The position numbers and the translations under genes are program-made. Positions 5,166-13,083 of a stretch of DNA of 41,032 nucleotides are shown here, piece by piece (position 1 is the first letter of the stretch; every line of letters begins with the position of its first letter). This DNA is from a virus. The notes beneath the pieces were generated by a model, which did not search any database, was not told the DNA's origin, and worked only from the letters and a program-made list of their open reading frames with translations. The stretch spans positions 1 through 41,032 of the IMG/VR virus record IMGVR_UViG_3300043399_000031; one strand, written 5' to 3'.

Positions 5166-7678
5166 TGGCTACCAACATGGATCGCGGGCTGTATGCAGCC
5201 CCCCAAGGGCTCGAAGACCTTGCCCAAGAAACCCCGGAGATCGAAATTGAGATCGTGCCAGATGGCATGGAGCTAGAGGTTGAGGTGGAGACCATTGACC
5301 CGGAGTTCTACGCCAACCTCGCCGAGGAGGTCACATCCAATGCCTTGGCTACTCTGGCCAGCCAGCTTGAGAGCGACATCGACAACGATCGCATGAGCCG
5401 CAAGGACTGGGAGCAGGCGTACATCGACGGCTTGAAGTTGCTGGGCCTCAAGTACGAAGAGCGCAACGAGCCGTGGACTGGCGCCTGCGGGGTGTTCCAC
5501 CCGATGATTACCGAGGCCGTTGTAAGGTTCCAGTCAGAGACTATCACGGAGACGTTCCCGGCGTCGGGCCCCGTGCGCACCAAGATCATCGGCAAGGAGA
5601 CCCCGGAGAAGAAGGCCGCCGCCGATCGCGTGCAGGCTGACATGAACTATCAGCTCACCGAGCGCATGGTGGAGTTCCGTCCGGAGCACGAGCGCCTGCT
5701 GTGGAACCTGCCCGCTGCCGGCAGTGCGTTCAAGAAGGTCTACTTCGACCCGAGCCTCAACCGTCAGGCCTCGCTGTTCATCCCGGCGGAGGACATCCTC
5801 CTGCCGTACGGCGTCTCGGACGCCCGGTCGAGTCACCGTATCACCCACGTGATGCGCAAGACCAAGAACGACATCATCAAGCTGCAGCAGGCGGGCTTCT
5901 ACATCGACTGTGATCTGGGCGAGCCGGACCGCACCCGCGACGACATCTCCAAGGCTAAGGACGAAGAGACGGGCTTCAGCGATGTGAATGACGATCGCTT
6001 CGTGTTGTATGAATGCCACGTCGACCTGGACCTGCCCGGCTTCGAGGATGTGGACGCTGATGGCGAGCCCACCGGCATCATGCTGCCGTATGTGGTCACG
6101 CTGGTGCGCGGTACAGGCACTATCCTGTCCATCCGCCGCAACTGGAAAGAGTCCGACCCTCTGTGCCTGAAGCGTCAGCACTTCGTCCAGTACAACTACA
6201 TCCCCGGGTTCGGCCCGTACGGCTTCGGTCTGTTCCACCTGATCGGCGGCTTTGCCAAGAGCGCCACGAGCATCATGCGCCAGTTGGTGGACGCTGGCAC
6301 GCTGGCCAACCTGCCCGGGGGTCTGAAGTCTCGCGGCCTGCGCATCAAGGGCGACGACACGCCGATTTCCCCCGGCGAGTTCCGTGACGTCGATCTGGCC
6401 AGCGGCAACATCCGCGACAACATCCTGCCGCTCCCATACAAGGAGCCGAGCCAGACCCTGTTCACCCTGCTGGGTAGCATCGTGGAGGAAGGCCGTCGAT
6501 TTGCCGCCACGGCGGACATGAAGGTCAGCGACATGTCGGCGCAGGCCCCGGTGGGCACCACGCTCGCTCTGCTGGAGCGTCAGCTCAAGGTCATGACGGC
6601 AGTGCAGGCTCGCGTGCACTATGCGCTCAAGCAGGAGCTCAACCTGATCAAGGGCGTGATCAGCGACTTCGCTGAGAACGACTACGACTACCAGCCCGAC
6701 ACAGGCACCAAGTACGATCGCAACGCGGACTTCGAGATGGTCGAGGTGATCCCGGTCAGCGACCCCAACGCCTCGACGCTGAGCCAGCGAGTCGTCCAGT
6801 ACCAAGCGGTGATCCAGCTTGCGCAGTCGGCCCCGCAGATCTACAACCTGCCGCAGCTCCACCGGGGCATGCTCGAAGTGCTGGGCATCAAGCATGCCGA
6901 CAAGCTCGTGCCAATGCCCGAGGACATGAAGCCTCTCAACCCGGTCACGGAGAACATGAACATCCTCAAGGGCAAGCCGGTCAAGGCGTTCGTGTACCAA
7001 GACCACGCGGCGCACTTGGCGGTGCACCAAGCTGCGATGCAGGACCCGTCGCTGATGCAGGTGATCGGCCAGAACCCGCAGGCACAAGCCATCATGGCGG
7101 CAGCGCAGGCGCACCTCGCCGAGCACGCAGCGTTCCAGTACCTCCAGAAGATGGAGGGTGCGCTTGGCCTGCCCCTGCCGGCGGATGACGAGGACCCCCT
7201 GCCGCCCGACCACGAGAAGATGCTCTCGGGCATGTTGGCCCAAGCCAGCCAGCAGGTGCTCCAGATGAGCCAGCAGCAGGCAGCGCAGCAGGCCGCCCAG
7301 CAGCAGGCGCAGGACCCGGTGATTCAGCTCCAGCAGCGCGAGATGGCCCTCAAGGAGCGCCAGATGTCCCTGCAAGAGCAACAGCTCAAGATCGAGGCAG
7401 CCGACAAGGCCGACAAGCAGGCGCTGGCCGAGAAGAAGGTCCAGATCGACGCCGCCGACCGCGCCGACAAGCAGGCGCTGGCCGAGCGCAAGCAGATGGC
7501 CACCGAGGAGCTCAACGAGCAGAACATTCAGGTCAAGACCATGCAGACCGGTGCGCTCAGCCGTGCACAGGACAGCAACATCGCCATGCAGGACCGCGAG
7601 ATGGCCCTCAAGGAGCTGGAGCTGCTGCAGAACCTGCACGCGCAGAACCAACTGGGCGCGTCCGGAGGTGAACAATGA
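5165..7678 (+). CDS. Portal protein
   Basis: 837 residues. The portal is the dodecameric ring at the capsid vertex through which DNA enters and leaves. Position directly after terL, size, and sequence features (MSRKDWEQAYIDGLKLLGLKYEERNEPW near residue 80, then PMITEAVVRFQSETITETFP) match the long P22-type portals of podoviruses. The C-terminal 200 residues are a Gln/Ala-rich coiled coil with repeats (QQREMALKERQMSLQEQQLK and related), comparable to the barrel/crown of P22 portals. ATG overlaps the terL stop (ATGA-type), with GAGGAG upstream. Confidence 0.85.
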   Translation: MATNMDRGLYAAPQGLEDLAQETPEIEIEIVPDGMELEVEVETIDPEFYANLAEEVTSNALATLASQLESDIDNDRMSRKDWEQAYIDGLKLLGLKYEERNEPWTGACGVFHPMITEAVVRFQSETITETFPASGPVRTKIIGKETPEKKAAADRVQADMNYQLTERMVEFRPEHERLLWNLPAAGSAFKKVYFDPSLNRQASLFIPAEDILLPYGVSDARSSHRITHVMRKTKNDIIKLQQAGFYIDCDLGEPDRTRDDISKAKDEETGFSDVNDDRFVLYECHVDLDLPGFEDVDADGEPTGIMLPYVVTLVRGTGTILSIRRNWKESDPLCLKRQHFVQYNYIPGFGPYGFGLFHLIGGFAKSATSIMRQLVDAGTLANLPGGLKSRGLRIKGDDTPISPGEFRDVDLASGNIRDNILPLPYKEPSQTLFTLLGSIVEEGRRFAATADMKVSDMSAQAPVGTTLALLERQLKVMTAVQARVHYALKQELNLIKGVISDFAENDYDYQPDTGTKYDRNADFEMVEVIPVSDPNASTLSQRVVQYQAVIQLAQSAPQIYNLPQLHRGMLEVLGIKHADKLVPMPEDMKPLNPVTENMNILKGKPVKAFVYQDHAAHLAVHQAAMQDPSLMQVIGQNPQAQAIMAAAQAHLAEHAAFQYLQKMEGALGLPLPADDEDPLPPDHEKMLSGMLAQASQQVLQMSQQQAAQQAAQQQAQDPVIQLQQREMALKERQMSLQEQQLKIEAADKADKQALAEKKVQIDAADRADKQALAERKQMATEELNEQNIQVKTMQTGALSRAQDSNIAMQDREMALKELELLQNLHAQNQLGASGGEQ

Positions 7679-7869
7679 TCAATCAGTTTTCCCGCGCACT
7701 GCGGGACGAGATCCGCAAGGACATGAACAACCTTGCGGATGATCTGGCGGGCGGCGCATGCCGCTCCTACGATGAGTACCAAAAACTCTGCGGGGTGATT
7801 CAAGGCCTAGCCCGCGCAGAGGCTTACCTAGTGGCTTTGCTTGAGAAAGTTGAGAACGACGATGAGTAA
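7675..7869 (+). CDS. Small conserved protein after portal, unknown function
   Basis: 64 residues, with an ATGA overlap with the portal stop. Mostly helical and acidic at the end (EKVENDDE). The central YDEYQKLCGVIQGLARAEAYL suggests a single amphipathic helix pair. No known domain recognised. Probably translated by coupling with portal. Confidence 0.7.
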   Translation: MINQFSRALRDEIRKDMNNLADDLAGGACRSYDEYQKLCGVIQGLARAEAYLVALLEKVENDDE

Positions 7870-8296
7870 GATCATCCTGCCCCCGGGCATCACCATGCCC
7901 ACTCCGATCCAGCAGGCGGAGGTCCCAACCGAAGACACGCCGGCAGAGCAGAAGGCGACCCAGTTGCCGGACCCCACGGGCTGGAAACTGCTGTGCGTTG
8001 TCCCCGATGTGGACACCAAGATCGCCGGTACCTCGCTGGACCTCGTGCGCGATACGCAGTCTATGCGTCAGGAAGAGCACGCCACCACCGTGCTGTTCGT
8101 TCTCAAGGTCGGCCCCGATGCCTACAAGGACGCGACCAAGTTCCCGTCTGGCCCGTGGTGCAAGGCCGGCGACTTCGTGCTGGTGCGTACCTACTCGGGC
8201 ACGCGCTTCAAGATCCACGGCAAGGAGTTCCGACTCCTAAACGATGATCAAATTGACGCAGTTGTGATGGACCCGCGCGGCCTGACGCGCGCTTGA
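7862..8296 (+). CDS. GroES-like co-chaperonin
   Basis: 144 residues from ATG 7862. After a Pro-rich N-terminal arm of about 45 residues, the segment from KLLCVVPDV to AVVMDPRG resembles the GroES/Cpn10 barrel. It has a mobile-loop-like part (KIAGTSLDLVRDTQSM), FVLKVGPDAYKD, and GDFVLVRTYSGTRFKIHGKEFRLLNDDQI. Its place between portal and scaffold fits help with capsid protein folding by the host GroEL, as T4 gp31 does. The family assignment is from motif recognition, not a search. Confidence 0.6.
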   Translation: MSKIILPPGITMPTPIQQAEVPTEDTPAEQKATQLPDPTGWKLLCVVPDVDTKIAGTSLDLVRDTQSMRQEEHATTVLFVLKVGPDAYKDATKFPSGPWCKAGDFVLVRTYSGTRFKIHGKEFRLLNDDQIDAVVMDPRGLTRA

Positions 8297-8307
8297 GGAG
8301 CTGGCAG

Positions 8308-9246
8308 ATGACTATCGAAAACAACGAAGAGAACTTTGAGATCGAGAACCCGGCGGATAACTCCGCCGACGACGAGATCGAGATCGTCGATGACACCCCC
8401 GAGAAGGACAAGGGCCGCAAGCCTCTGGACCGGGAGGTCAACGATCCGACTGACGACGAACTGACGAACTACTCCGAAGGCGTCCAGAAGCGCATCAAGG
8501 AGCTGACCCACGCCCGCCACGACGAGCGTCGTGCCAAGGAGGCCCTGCTGCGTGAGAAGCAGGAGCTGGAGCGTGTCGCCCGCACGCTGATTGAAGAGCA
8601 CAAGAAGCTACGAGCTCAGTACGAGGCCGGCGCCCAGCAGTTCGTCGAGACCGAGGCCAGCGCCGCAGATATGGCGATGGATCAGGCCAAGCGTCGCTAC
8701 AAAGATGCGTACGAGTCTGGCGACGCCGATGCTATCGTGGCCGCCCAAGAAGCACTGACCGAAGCCAAGCTGCGTGCCAACAGTGCTAAAAATCTACGTG
8801 TCGCCCCTGTTCAAGACGTCGAAACTCTGGTACAACTGCCATCTAGTGAACCCGAGCGTCCTCAGATCGACGACAAAACACTGCGCTGGCAGGCTCGCAA
8901 CCAGTGGTTTGGGGCACCGGGACACGAAGACATGACCAGCTTCTCACTGGGGCTGCACCAAAAACTAGTGAATTCGGGCATCGACCCGCGCTCTGATGAG
9001 TACTTCGAGAAGATTGATTCTCGCATGAAGGAAGTGTTCTCCGACTATTTTGGAGGCGCTGACGACAAGCCTAAGACCGGCGATGGCTCAAAGAAGCCTG
9101 CGACGGTAGTGGCTCCGGGGGCTCGTTCTACTGGAGCGAAGAAGATCCAATTGACCGCTACGCAAGTTGCGCTGGCAAAACGATTCGGACTGACCCCGCA
9201 GCAATATGCTGCCGAACTGGCTAAACTGGAGAAATCGAATGGCTGA
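8308..9246 (+). CDS. Head scaffolding protein (putative)
   Basis: 312 residues from ATG 8308, with GAGGAG upstream; the in-frame TTG at 8293 is not needed. The N-terminus is very acidic (residues 4-50), followed by a long charged coiled coil (about 55-165). The C-terminal end has a small helical region (TATQVALAKRFGLTPQQYAAELAKLEK). Composition and the position just before the capsid genes match assembly scaffolds. The short C-terminal helix-turn unit probably binds coat protein, as in other scaffolds (inference). Confidence 0.6.
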   Translation: MTIENNEENFEIENPADNSADDEIEIVDDTPEKDKGRKPLDREVNDPTDDELTNYSEGVQKRIKELTHARHDERRAKEALLREKQELERVARTLIEEHKKLRAQYEAGAQQFVETEASAADMAMDQAKRRYKDAYESGDADAIVAAQEALTEAKLRANSAKNLRVAPVQDVETLVQLPSSEPERPQIDDKTLRWQARNQWFGAPGHEDMTSFSLGLHQKLVNSGIDPRSDEYFEKIDSRMKEVFSDYFGGADDKPKTGDGSKKPATVVAPGARSTGAKKIQLTATQVALAKRFGLTPQQYAAELAKLEKSNG

Positions 9247-9679
9247 AACTATGAACCGGACCCCTCGTGACATCGTGTCACGCGAAAAGACTACTCGTTA
9301 CGTTTATCAACCGGCCAGTGTCCTGCCGGACCCGACTCCCGAACCGGGCTATGCTTTCCGCTGGGTTGCGACTCACATTCTCGGACAAGCAGACCCGACC
9401 AACGTGTCCAAGAAGATGCGTGAAGGCTGGGAGCCCGTCAAGGCGGCTGACCACCCTGAACTGCAAATGCTGGGCAACAAGGACGGCAATGTGGAGATCG
9501 GCGGTCTGATGCTGTGCAAGACGTCTGTTGAGATGGTCCGCGCTCGTGATGCGTATTTCGCAGAGCAGGCCCAAGCTCAGATGCACTCGGTGGATAACAA
9601 CTACATGCGCGATAACGACCCGCGTATGCCGCTCTTCAACGAGCGCCGTACCAAGGTCAGCTTCGGCAAAGGCAACTAA
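9239..9679 (+). CDS. Conserved phage protein upstream of the capsid genes
   Basis: 146 residues from ATG 9239, with GGAG nearby, overlapping the scaffold stop. Conserved-looking segments are TPRDIVSREKTTRYVYQPAS, a Trp-rich GYAFRWVATHILGQAD, EGWEPVKAADHPEL, and a C-terminal NNYMRDNDPRMPLFNERRTK. I recognise this type from other tailed phages next to head genes but know no function. A DNA- or capsid-associated role is inferred from its place only. Confidence 0.65.
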   Translation: MAETMNRTPRDIVSREKTTRYVYQPASVLPDPTPEPGYAFRWVATHILGQADPTNVSKKMREGWEPVKAADHPELQMLGNKDGNVEIGGLMLCKTSVEMVRARDAYFAEQAQAQMHSVDNNYMRDNDPRMPLFNERRTKVSFGKGN

Positions 9680-9695
9680 CTTCTAGGAGTTTTCA

Positions 9696-10355
9696 ATGGC
9701 AACTGCAAACGCACCGTATGGTCTGAAGCCGGTCAATCTGATCGGCGGTCAGGCTTTCAATGGTGGTACTGCTCGTGAATTCAAAGTCTCGGCAGACACC
9801 ACCGCCTTCTACTTTGGCGACATCGTCGCTCTGTCGAGCGCGGGTCTTCCGGCTCGTGTGACCACCACCCCGGTCGCAGTCAAGATTCCGGCCACCTCGG
9901 CAGACGCTACCGCTGGTATCGTTGGCGTGTGTGTCGGCGTCCGTTACGTCAACCCGGCTACCAAGCAGCAACTGTTCGGTCAGTATCTGCCGGCCAACGC
10001 TGTGACCGCTGGTTACACCGACATCTGGGTGCTCGTCAACGACGACTACGACCAACTCTATCGTATCCAAGGCACCGCTGCTCTGGGCACCTTCAACAGT
10101 GGTACCGCTGGCTCTGGCTGGCCGGGCGCTGTCGGCAAGAACGCTTCCGTCACTTGGGGCACCCCGAACGCCACCACTGGCCTGTCGGACGCTACCCTGA
10201 CTGTTGGCTCGAACGGCGGCTCGCTGGCTGCTACCAGCACTCTTGCCCTGCGTATCGTCGATGTGGTTCGCGGCACCGAGAGCGAGGCTTACCCCGAGTT
10301 CATCGTGAAGTTCAACGTCGGTGTCCACAGCTACACCAACTCGCTCGGCATCTGA
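9696..10355 (+). CDS. Putative capsid decoration or accessory head protein
   Basis: 219 residues, preceded by TAGGAG. Starts MATANAPYGLKPVNLIGGQ, and is rich in Gly, Thr, Ala and Val with predicted beta structure throughout. It uses strongly biased, highly expressed-type codons like the coat gene that follows 15 bases later, so it is probably an abundant virion protein. Decoration or cement protein is the best guess; it could be another abundant head protein. Confidence 0.55.
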   Translation: MATANAPYGLKPVNLIGGQAFNGGTAREFKVSADTTAFYFGDIVALSSAGLPARVTTTPVAVKIPATSADATAGIVGVCVGVRYVNPATKQQLFGQYLPANAVTAGYTDIWVLVNDDYDQLYRIQGTAALGTFNSGTAGSGWPGAVGKNASVTWGTPNATTGLSDATLTVGSNGGSLAATSTLALRIVDVVRGTESEAYPEFIVKFNVGVHSYTNSLGI

Positions 10356-10370
10356 TAAGGAGTCTGAATA

Positions 10371-11282
10371 ATGGCTATCTCTCGTTCCCAGCTCCTTAAA
10401 GAGCTTCTGCCCGGCCTGAATGCACTGTTCGGTCTGGAGTACAAACGCTACGGCGAAGAGCACAAGGAAATCTACGAAGTCGAGACTTCTGAGCGTTCCT
10501 TTGAGGAGGAAACCAAGCTGTCGGGCTTCGGTGCTGCTCCGGTCAAGTCTGAAGGCGCTGCCATCCAGTATGACAACGCGCAAGAAGCATGGACCGCTCG
10601 CTACACCCACGAGACCATCGCTATGGGTTTCTCGATCACCGAAGAGGCGGTCGAGGACAACCTGTACGACTCGCTGTCGGCTCGTTACACCAAGGCTCTG
10701 GCCCGTGCAATGGCCTACACCAAGCAGGTCAAGGCAGCTTCGATCCTGAACAACGGCTTCAGCGCCTCGTTCACCGGTGGCGACGGCAAGAGCCTGTTCG
10801 CAACTGACCACCCGCTGGTCGGCGGCGGCACCAACAGCAACACCTTCACCACCCAGTCTGACCTGAATGAAACCTCGCTGGAAGCAGCCATCATTCAGAT
10901 CGCCGGCTGGAAGGATGAGCGTGGTCTGCTGATCGCTGCCAAGCCCCGCAAGCTGGTTGTCCCGCCGGCCCTGCAGTTCGTGGCTACCCGCCTGCTGCAG
11001 ACCGAACTGCGTGTCGGCACCACCGACAACGACATCAACGCGCTGAAGAACAACGGCTCGATCCCGGAAGGCTACACCGTCAACCACTGGCTGACCGACC
11101 CGAACGCTTTCTTCCTTTTGACGGACGTGCCAAACGGTTTGAAACATTTCGTTCGTAGCCCCCTGAGCACCAATATGGATGGTGATTTTGACACGGGCAA
11201 CGCAAGATATCGTTCGAGGGAGCGGTACAGTTTCGGCTGGAGCGATCCGCTCGGTGCTTTTGCGAGTTCCGGTTCCAACTGA
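10371..11282 (+). CDS. Major capsid protein, HK97 fold (Mu gpT-like)
   Basis: 303 residues, with AAGGAG upstream. ETSERSFEEETKLSGFG, AIQYDNAQEAWTARYTHETIAMGFSITEEAVEDNLY, then ATDHPLVGGG and KLVVPPALQFVATRLLQTE match coat proteins of the Mu gpT-like group. Codon use is strongly biased up to about codon 248 (Arg only CGT/CGC, Leu mainly CTG, no TTG). From 11115 to the end, TTG, AGA, AGG, CGG, CAT and AGT appear. This change lies next to a homing-endonuclease island and may be a co-conversion scar. Followed by a terminator. Confidence 0.85.
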   Translation: MAISRSQLLKELLPGLNALFGLEYKRYGEEHKEIYEVETSERSFEEETKLSGFGAAPVKSEGAAIQYDNAQEAWTARYTHETIAMGFSITEEAVEDNLYDSLSARYTKALARAMAYTKQVKAASILNNGFSASFTGGDGKSLFATDHPLVGGGTNSNTFTTQSDLNETSLEAAIIQIAGWKDERGLLIAAKPRKLVVPPALQFVATRLLQTELRVGTTDNDINALKNNGSIPEGYTVNHWLTDPNAFFLLTDVPNGLKHFVRSPLSTNMDGDFDTGNARYRSRERYSFGWSDPLGAFASSGSN

Positions 11283-11292
11283 TCCAGCAAAA

Positions 11293-11309
11293 TCAAGCAC
11301 TTAGCTTGA
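11293..11309 (+). repeat. Hairpin preceding the capsid terminator
   Basis: TCAAGC and GCTTGA flank ACTTA. This small stem-loop lies 10 bases after the capsid stop and just before the terminator. It may protect the 3' end of the capsid message. Confidence 0.4.
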
Positions 11310-11311
11310 AC

Positions 11312-11336
11312 AAAGCCCGCTTCGGCGGGTTTTTTG
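11312..11336 (+). terminator. Rho-independent terminator after the capsid gene
   Basis: AAAGCCCGC-TTCG-GCGGGTTTTTT forms a stable UUCG tetraloop hairpin followed by six T residues. It should end much of the late head transcript and separates the capsid gene from the endonuclease island. Confidence 0.85.
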
Positions 11337-11368
11337 TTGCCCGTCTACTCTATGATGCGTGGTTCGTG

Positions 11369-11374
11369 TATAAT
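11369..11374 (+). promoter_or_regulatory. -10 box (TATAAT) for the endonuclease island
   Basis: A perfect TATAAT lies 32 bases upstream of the GTG start at 11407 and just after the capsid terminator. The -35 position is weak (TACTCT). It suggests the endonuclease has its own promoter, separate from the late operon. Confidence 0.45.
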
Positions 11375-11406
11375 GACGTTAACCTTAAACCACGCAAGGA
11401 GCAGGA

Positions 11407-12945
11407 GTGCAAGTCAACAAACGGAATAGCCCGGCATTTTATGTGAGCAAAGCAAAATGGGGCGACTTTGTAAAAAGCTACGACGGCCCGTATGACTTTA
11501 GTGAGTCTATATATGCTGGCATGAACCACGATGTTTACTTCAAGTGCCCCAAGCATGGGGAGATGAAGATGGCTGCCAAGTATGCAATGCAAGGCAAGCA
11601 GTGTGTGAAGTGCAGCTACGAGGCTAGACGTGGCAGGAATCGGTTTGACACGGCAAGTGCTGTTGCTCGTTTTACATATGTTCACGGGAGCACATATGAC
11701 TACAGCAAGGTCACTTACAACGGCCAACAAAAGCACGTAACCATCATCTGTAAAAAACATGGAGAGTTTCAACAGAAACCAGAGTTTCACTGGACTGGAT
11801 CTGGGTGTCCTCAGTGCTTCCACGAAGATCGCAGAGGTTCATCTCAACGCGACACTCTGGAAACGTTTACGGAGAAAACAAGAAATATCTTTGGAGACCT
11901 GTTTGAACTGTCAGATGTAGTCTACAAAAACAGTCAATCCGATATTGATGTTCTTTGCACAAAGCATCAGTCTGTGTGCAAAACAAAACCAAACTGGTTG
12001 CTCAATGGTTGCAATCCGTGTCCTCAGTGCAACCACATGAAGTCATCCGGAGAGGATACTGTCTTCAGCCTCATGTCAACATACACTGAGGCGGAACAAC
12101 GCAACCGCACTATTCTGAAGCCAAAAGAGCTAGATATCTATTTGCCAAAACACAAGTTGGCAATCGAATACTGCGGTATGTTTTGGCACAGCTACGGTTC
12201 GGAAGATGAGGCTCGCTCCAAAAAGAACGACCACTACAACAAGTACAAAGCCTGCAAAGATCAAGGCATTCGACTGATCACGCTGTACGAGTCCGAGTGG
12301 CTGGAGCATAACTATGCCGTTCGCCGCCTGCTGCGCAACGCTGTCGGTAAGTCCAAGGGCAAGCTGATGGCGCGTAAGTGCGAACTACGTCGAGTTAGCA
12401 ACGCCGAAGCCAGAGGGTTCTACGACCGCTACCACCCGCAAGGAGGCGCTGGGAATGGCGAGCACTATGCACTGTTCTGGAAGGGCAAGATGGTGGCCTG
12501 CATGCGGTTTGTGCTGGGGGCCAACGACCGTGGGGCAGGAGCTGCTAATCGGGTTTGGACGCTTGGGCGGTACGCTACCCGCATTACCATTGCCGGCGCC
12601 GCCTCTCGCTTGTTCAAGGCGTTCCTGACTGACTTCAAGCCAACTGAGGTCAAGTCGTTCTCGGACAACCGGTTCTTTGATGGCGGCATGTACGAGCAGC
12701 TTGGGTTCGTTCTGGAAGAAGAGGTGGCTCCGGACTACCAAGTATGGAGTCCCAAGATTGGGCTGCGACCGAAAAGCCATTACCAGCGCCGACTGCTGCC
12801 CAAGAGGCTGGAAGAGCATGGATTTGACCCGGCAAAGTTTGATCCAGAGACGGACACCCGCACCGAGGCTGAGATGACGTACCTGATGAAAGCTCGTAGA
12901 CTCTATGACTGCGGAAAGAAGCGATGGGTGTGGACAGCACAATAG
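11407..12945 (+). CDS. Homing endonuclease: zinc repeats, EDxHD/Vsr-like nuclease, GNAT-like tail
   Basis: 512 residues from GTG 11407, after AAGGAGCAGGA. Residues about 30-215 hold three DUF723-like units, each with a C-x2/3-H pair and a later C-x2-C (FKCPKHGEM...CVKC; IICKKHGEF...CPQC; LCTKHQSV...CPQC). Residues about 217-300 match EDxHD/Vsr-type homing nucleases (KELDIYLPKHKLAIEYCGMFWHS, then GIRLITLYESEW). The C-terminal half (HYALFWKGKMVACMRF...WTLGRYATR...FSDNRFFDGGMYEQLGF) resembles the Mom/GNAT-like domain often attached to such enzymes. Codon use differs from the capsid gene, which supports acquisition. It probably targets the neighbouring capsid region. Confidence 0.8.
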   Translation: MQVNKRNSPAFYVSKAKWGDFVKSYDGPYDFSESIYAGMNHDVYFKCPKHGEMKMAAKYAMQGKQCVKCSYEARRGRNRFDTASAVARFTYVHGSTYDYSKVTYNGQQKHVTIICKKHGEFQQKPEFHWTGSGCPQCFHEDRRGSSQRDTLETFTEKTRNIFGDLFELSDVVYKNSQSDIDVLCTKHQSVCKTKPNWLLNGCNPCPQCNHMKSSGEDTVFSLMSTYTEAEQRNRTILKPKELDIYLPKHKLAIEYCGMFWHSYGSEDEARSKKNDHYNKYKACKDQGIRLITLYESEWLEHNYAVRRLLRNAVGKSKGKLMARKCELRRVSNAEARGFYDRYHPQGGAGNGEHYALFWKGKMVACMRFVLGANDRGAGAANRVWTLGRYATRITIAGAASRLFKAFLTDFKPTEVKSFSDNRFFDGGMYEQLGFVLEEEVAPDYQVWSPKIGLRPKSHYQRRLLPKRLEEHGFDPAKFDPETDTRTEAEMTYLMKARRLYDCGKKRWVWTAQ

Positions 12946-13023
12946 TCAAATGACATAATGCCCTAACCGAAACTTCAACCTGCTCACTGACCGGTTCGGC
13001 GGACTTCCCTCAAGACAGTGAGT

Positions 13024-13048
13024 GCCCTTTACAGGGCTTATTTTTTGT
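13024..13048 (+). terminator. Terminator after the EDxHD endonuclease
   Basis: GCCCT-TTAC-AGGGC is followed by a T-rich tract (TTATTTTTTG). A short 5-bp stem but a good T-run; it ends the preceding endonuclease message. Confidence 0.65.
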
Positions 13049-13055
13049 TTACAAT
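13028..13055 (+). promoter_or_regulatory. Promoter candidate TTTACA-16-TACAAT
   Basis: TTTACA (13028-13033) and TACAAT (13050-13055) are 16 bases apart, 28 bases before the GIY-YIG start. The -35 lies inside the terminator hairpin. Transcription from here could also supply the structural gene at 13674, which the insertion and its terminators would otherwise cut off. Confidence 0.45.
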
Positions 13056-13083
13056 GTAACCCTCATTACCCTAAAGGACCACC

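Larger units (their letters stand above)
12946..13083 (+). other. Structured spacer between two endonuclease genes
   Basis: 138 bases without a gene. It contains a stem CTCACTG/CAGTGAG (12983-12989 with 13016-13022) enclosing a GC-rich section, then a terminator at 13024-13048 and an overlapping promoter candidate. It may be a mobile-element boundary or an untranslated regulatory leader. Confidence 0.45.

Noticed and set aside
5534-7675. 713-aa open frame on the minus strand across the portal gene
   Set aside because: It is the antisense of a GC-rich, strongly codon-biased gene; its product is Leu/Val/Arg/His-rich with no motif, and it has no ribosome site.
9693-11300. 535-aa minus-strand frame across the capsid genes
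   Set aside because: Shadow of highly biased capsid codons; no domain, and it crosses two well-supported genes.
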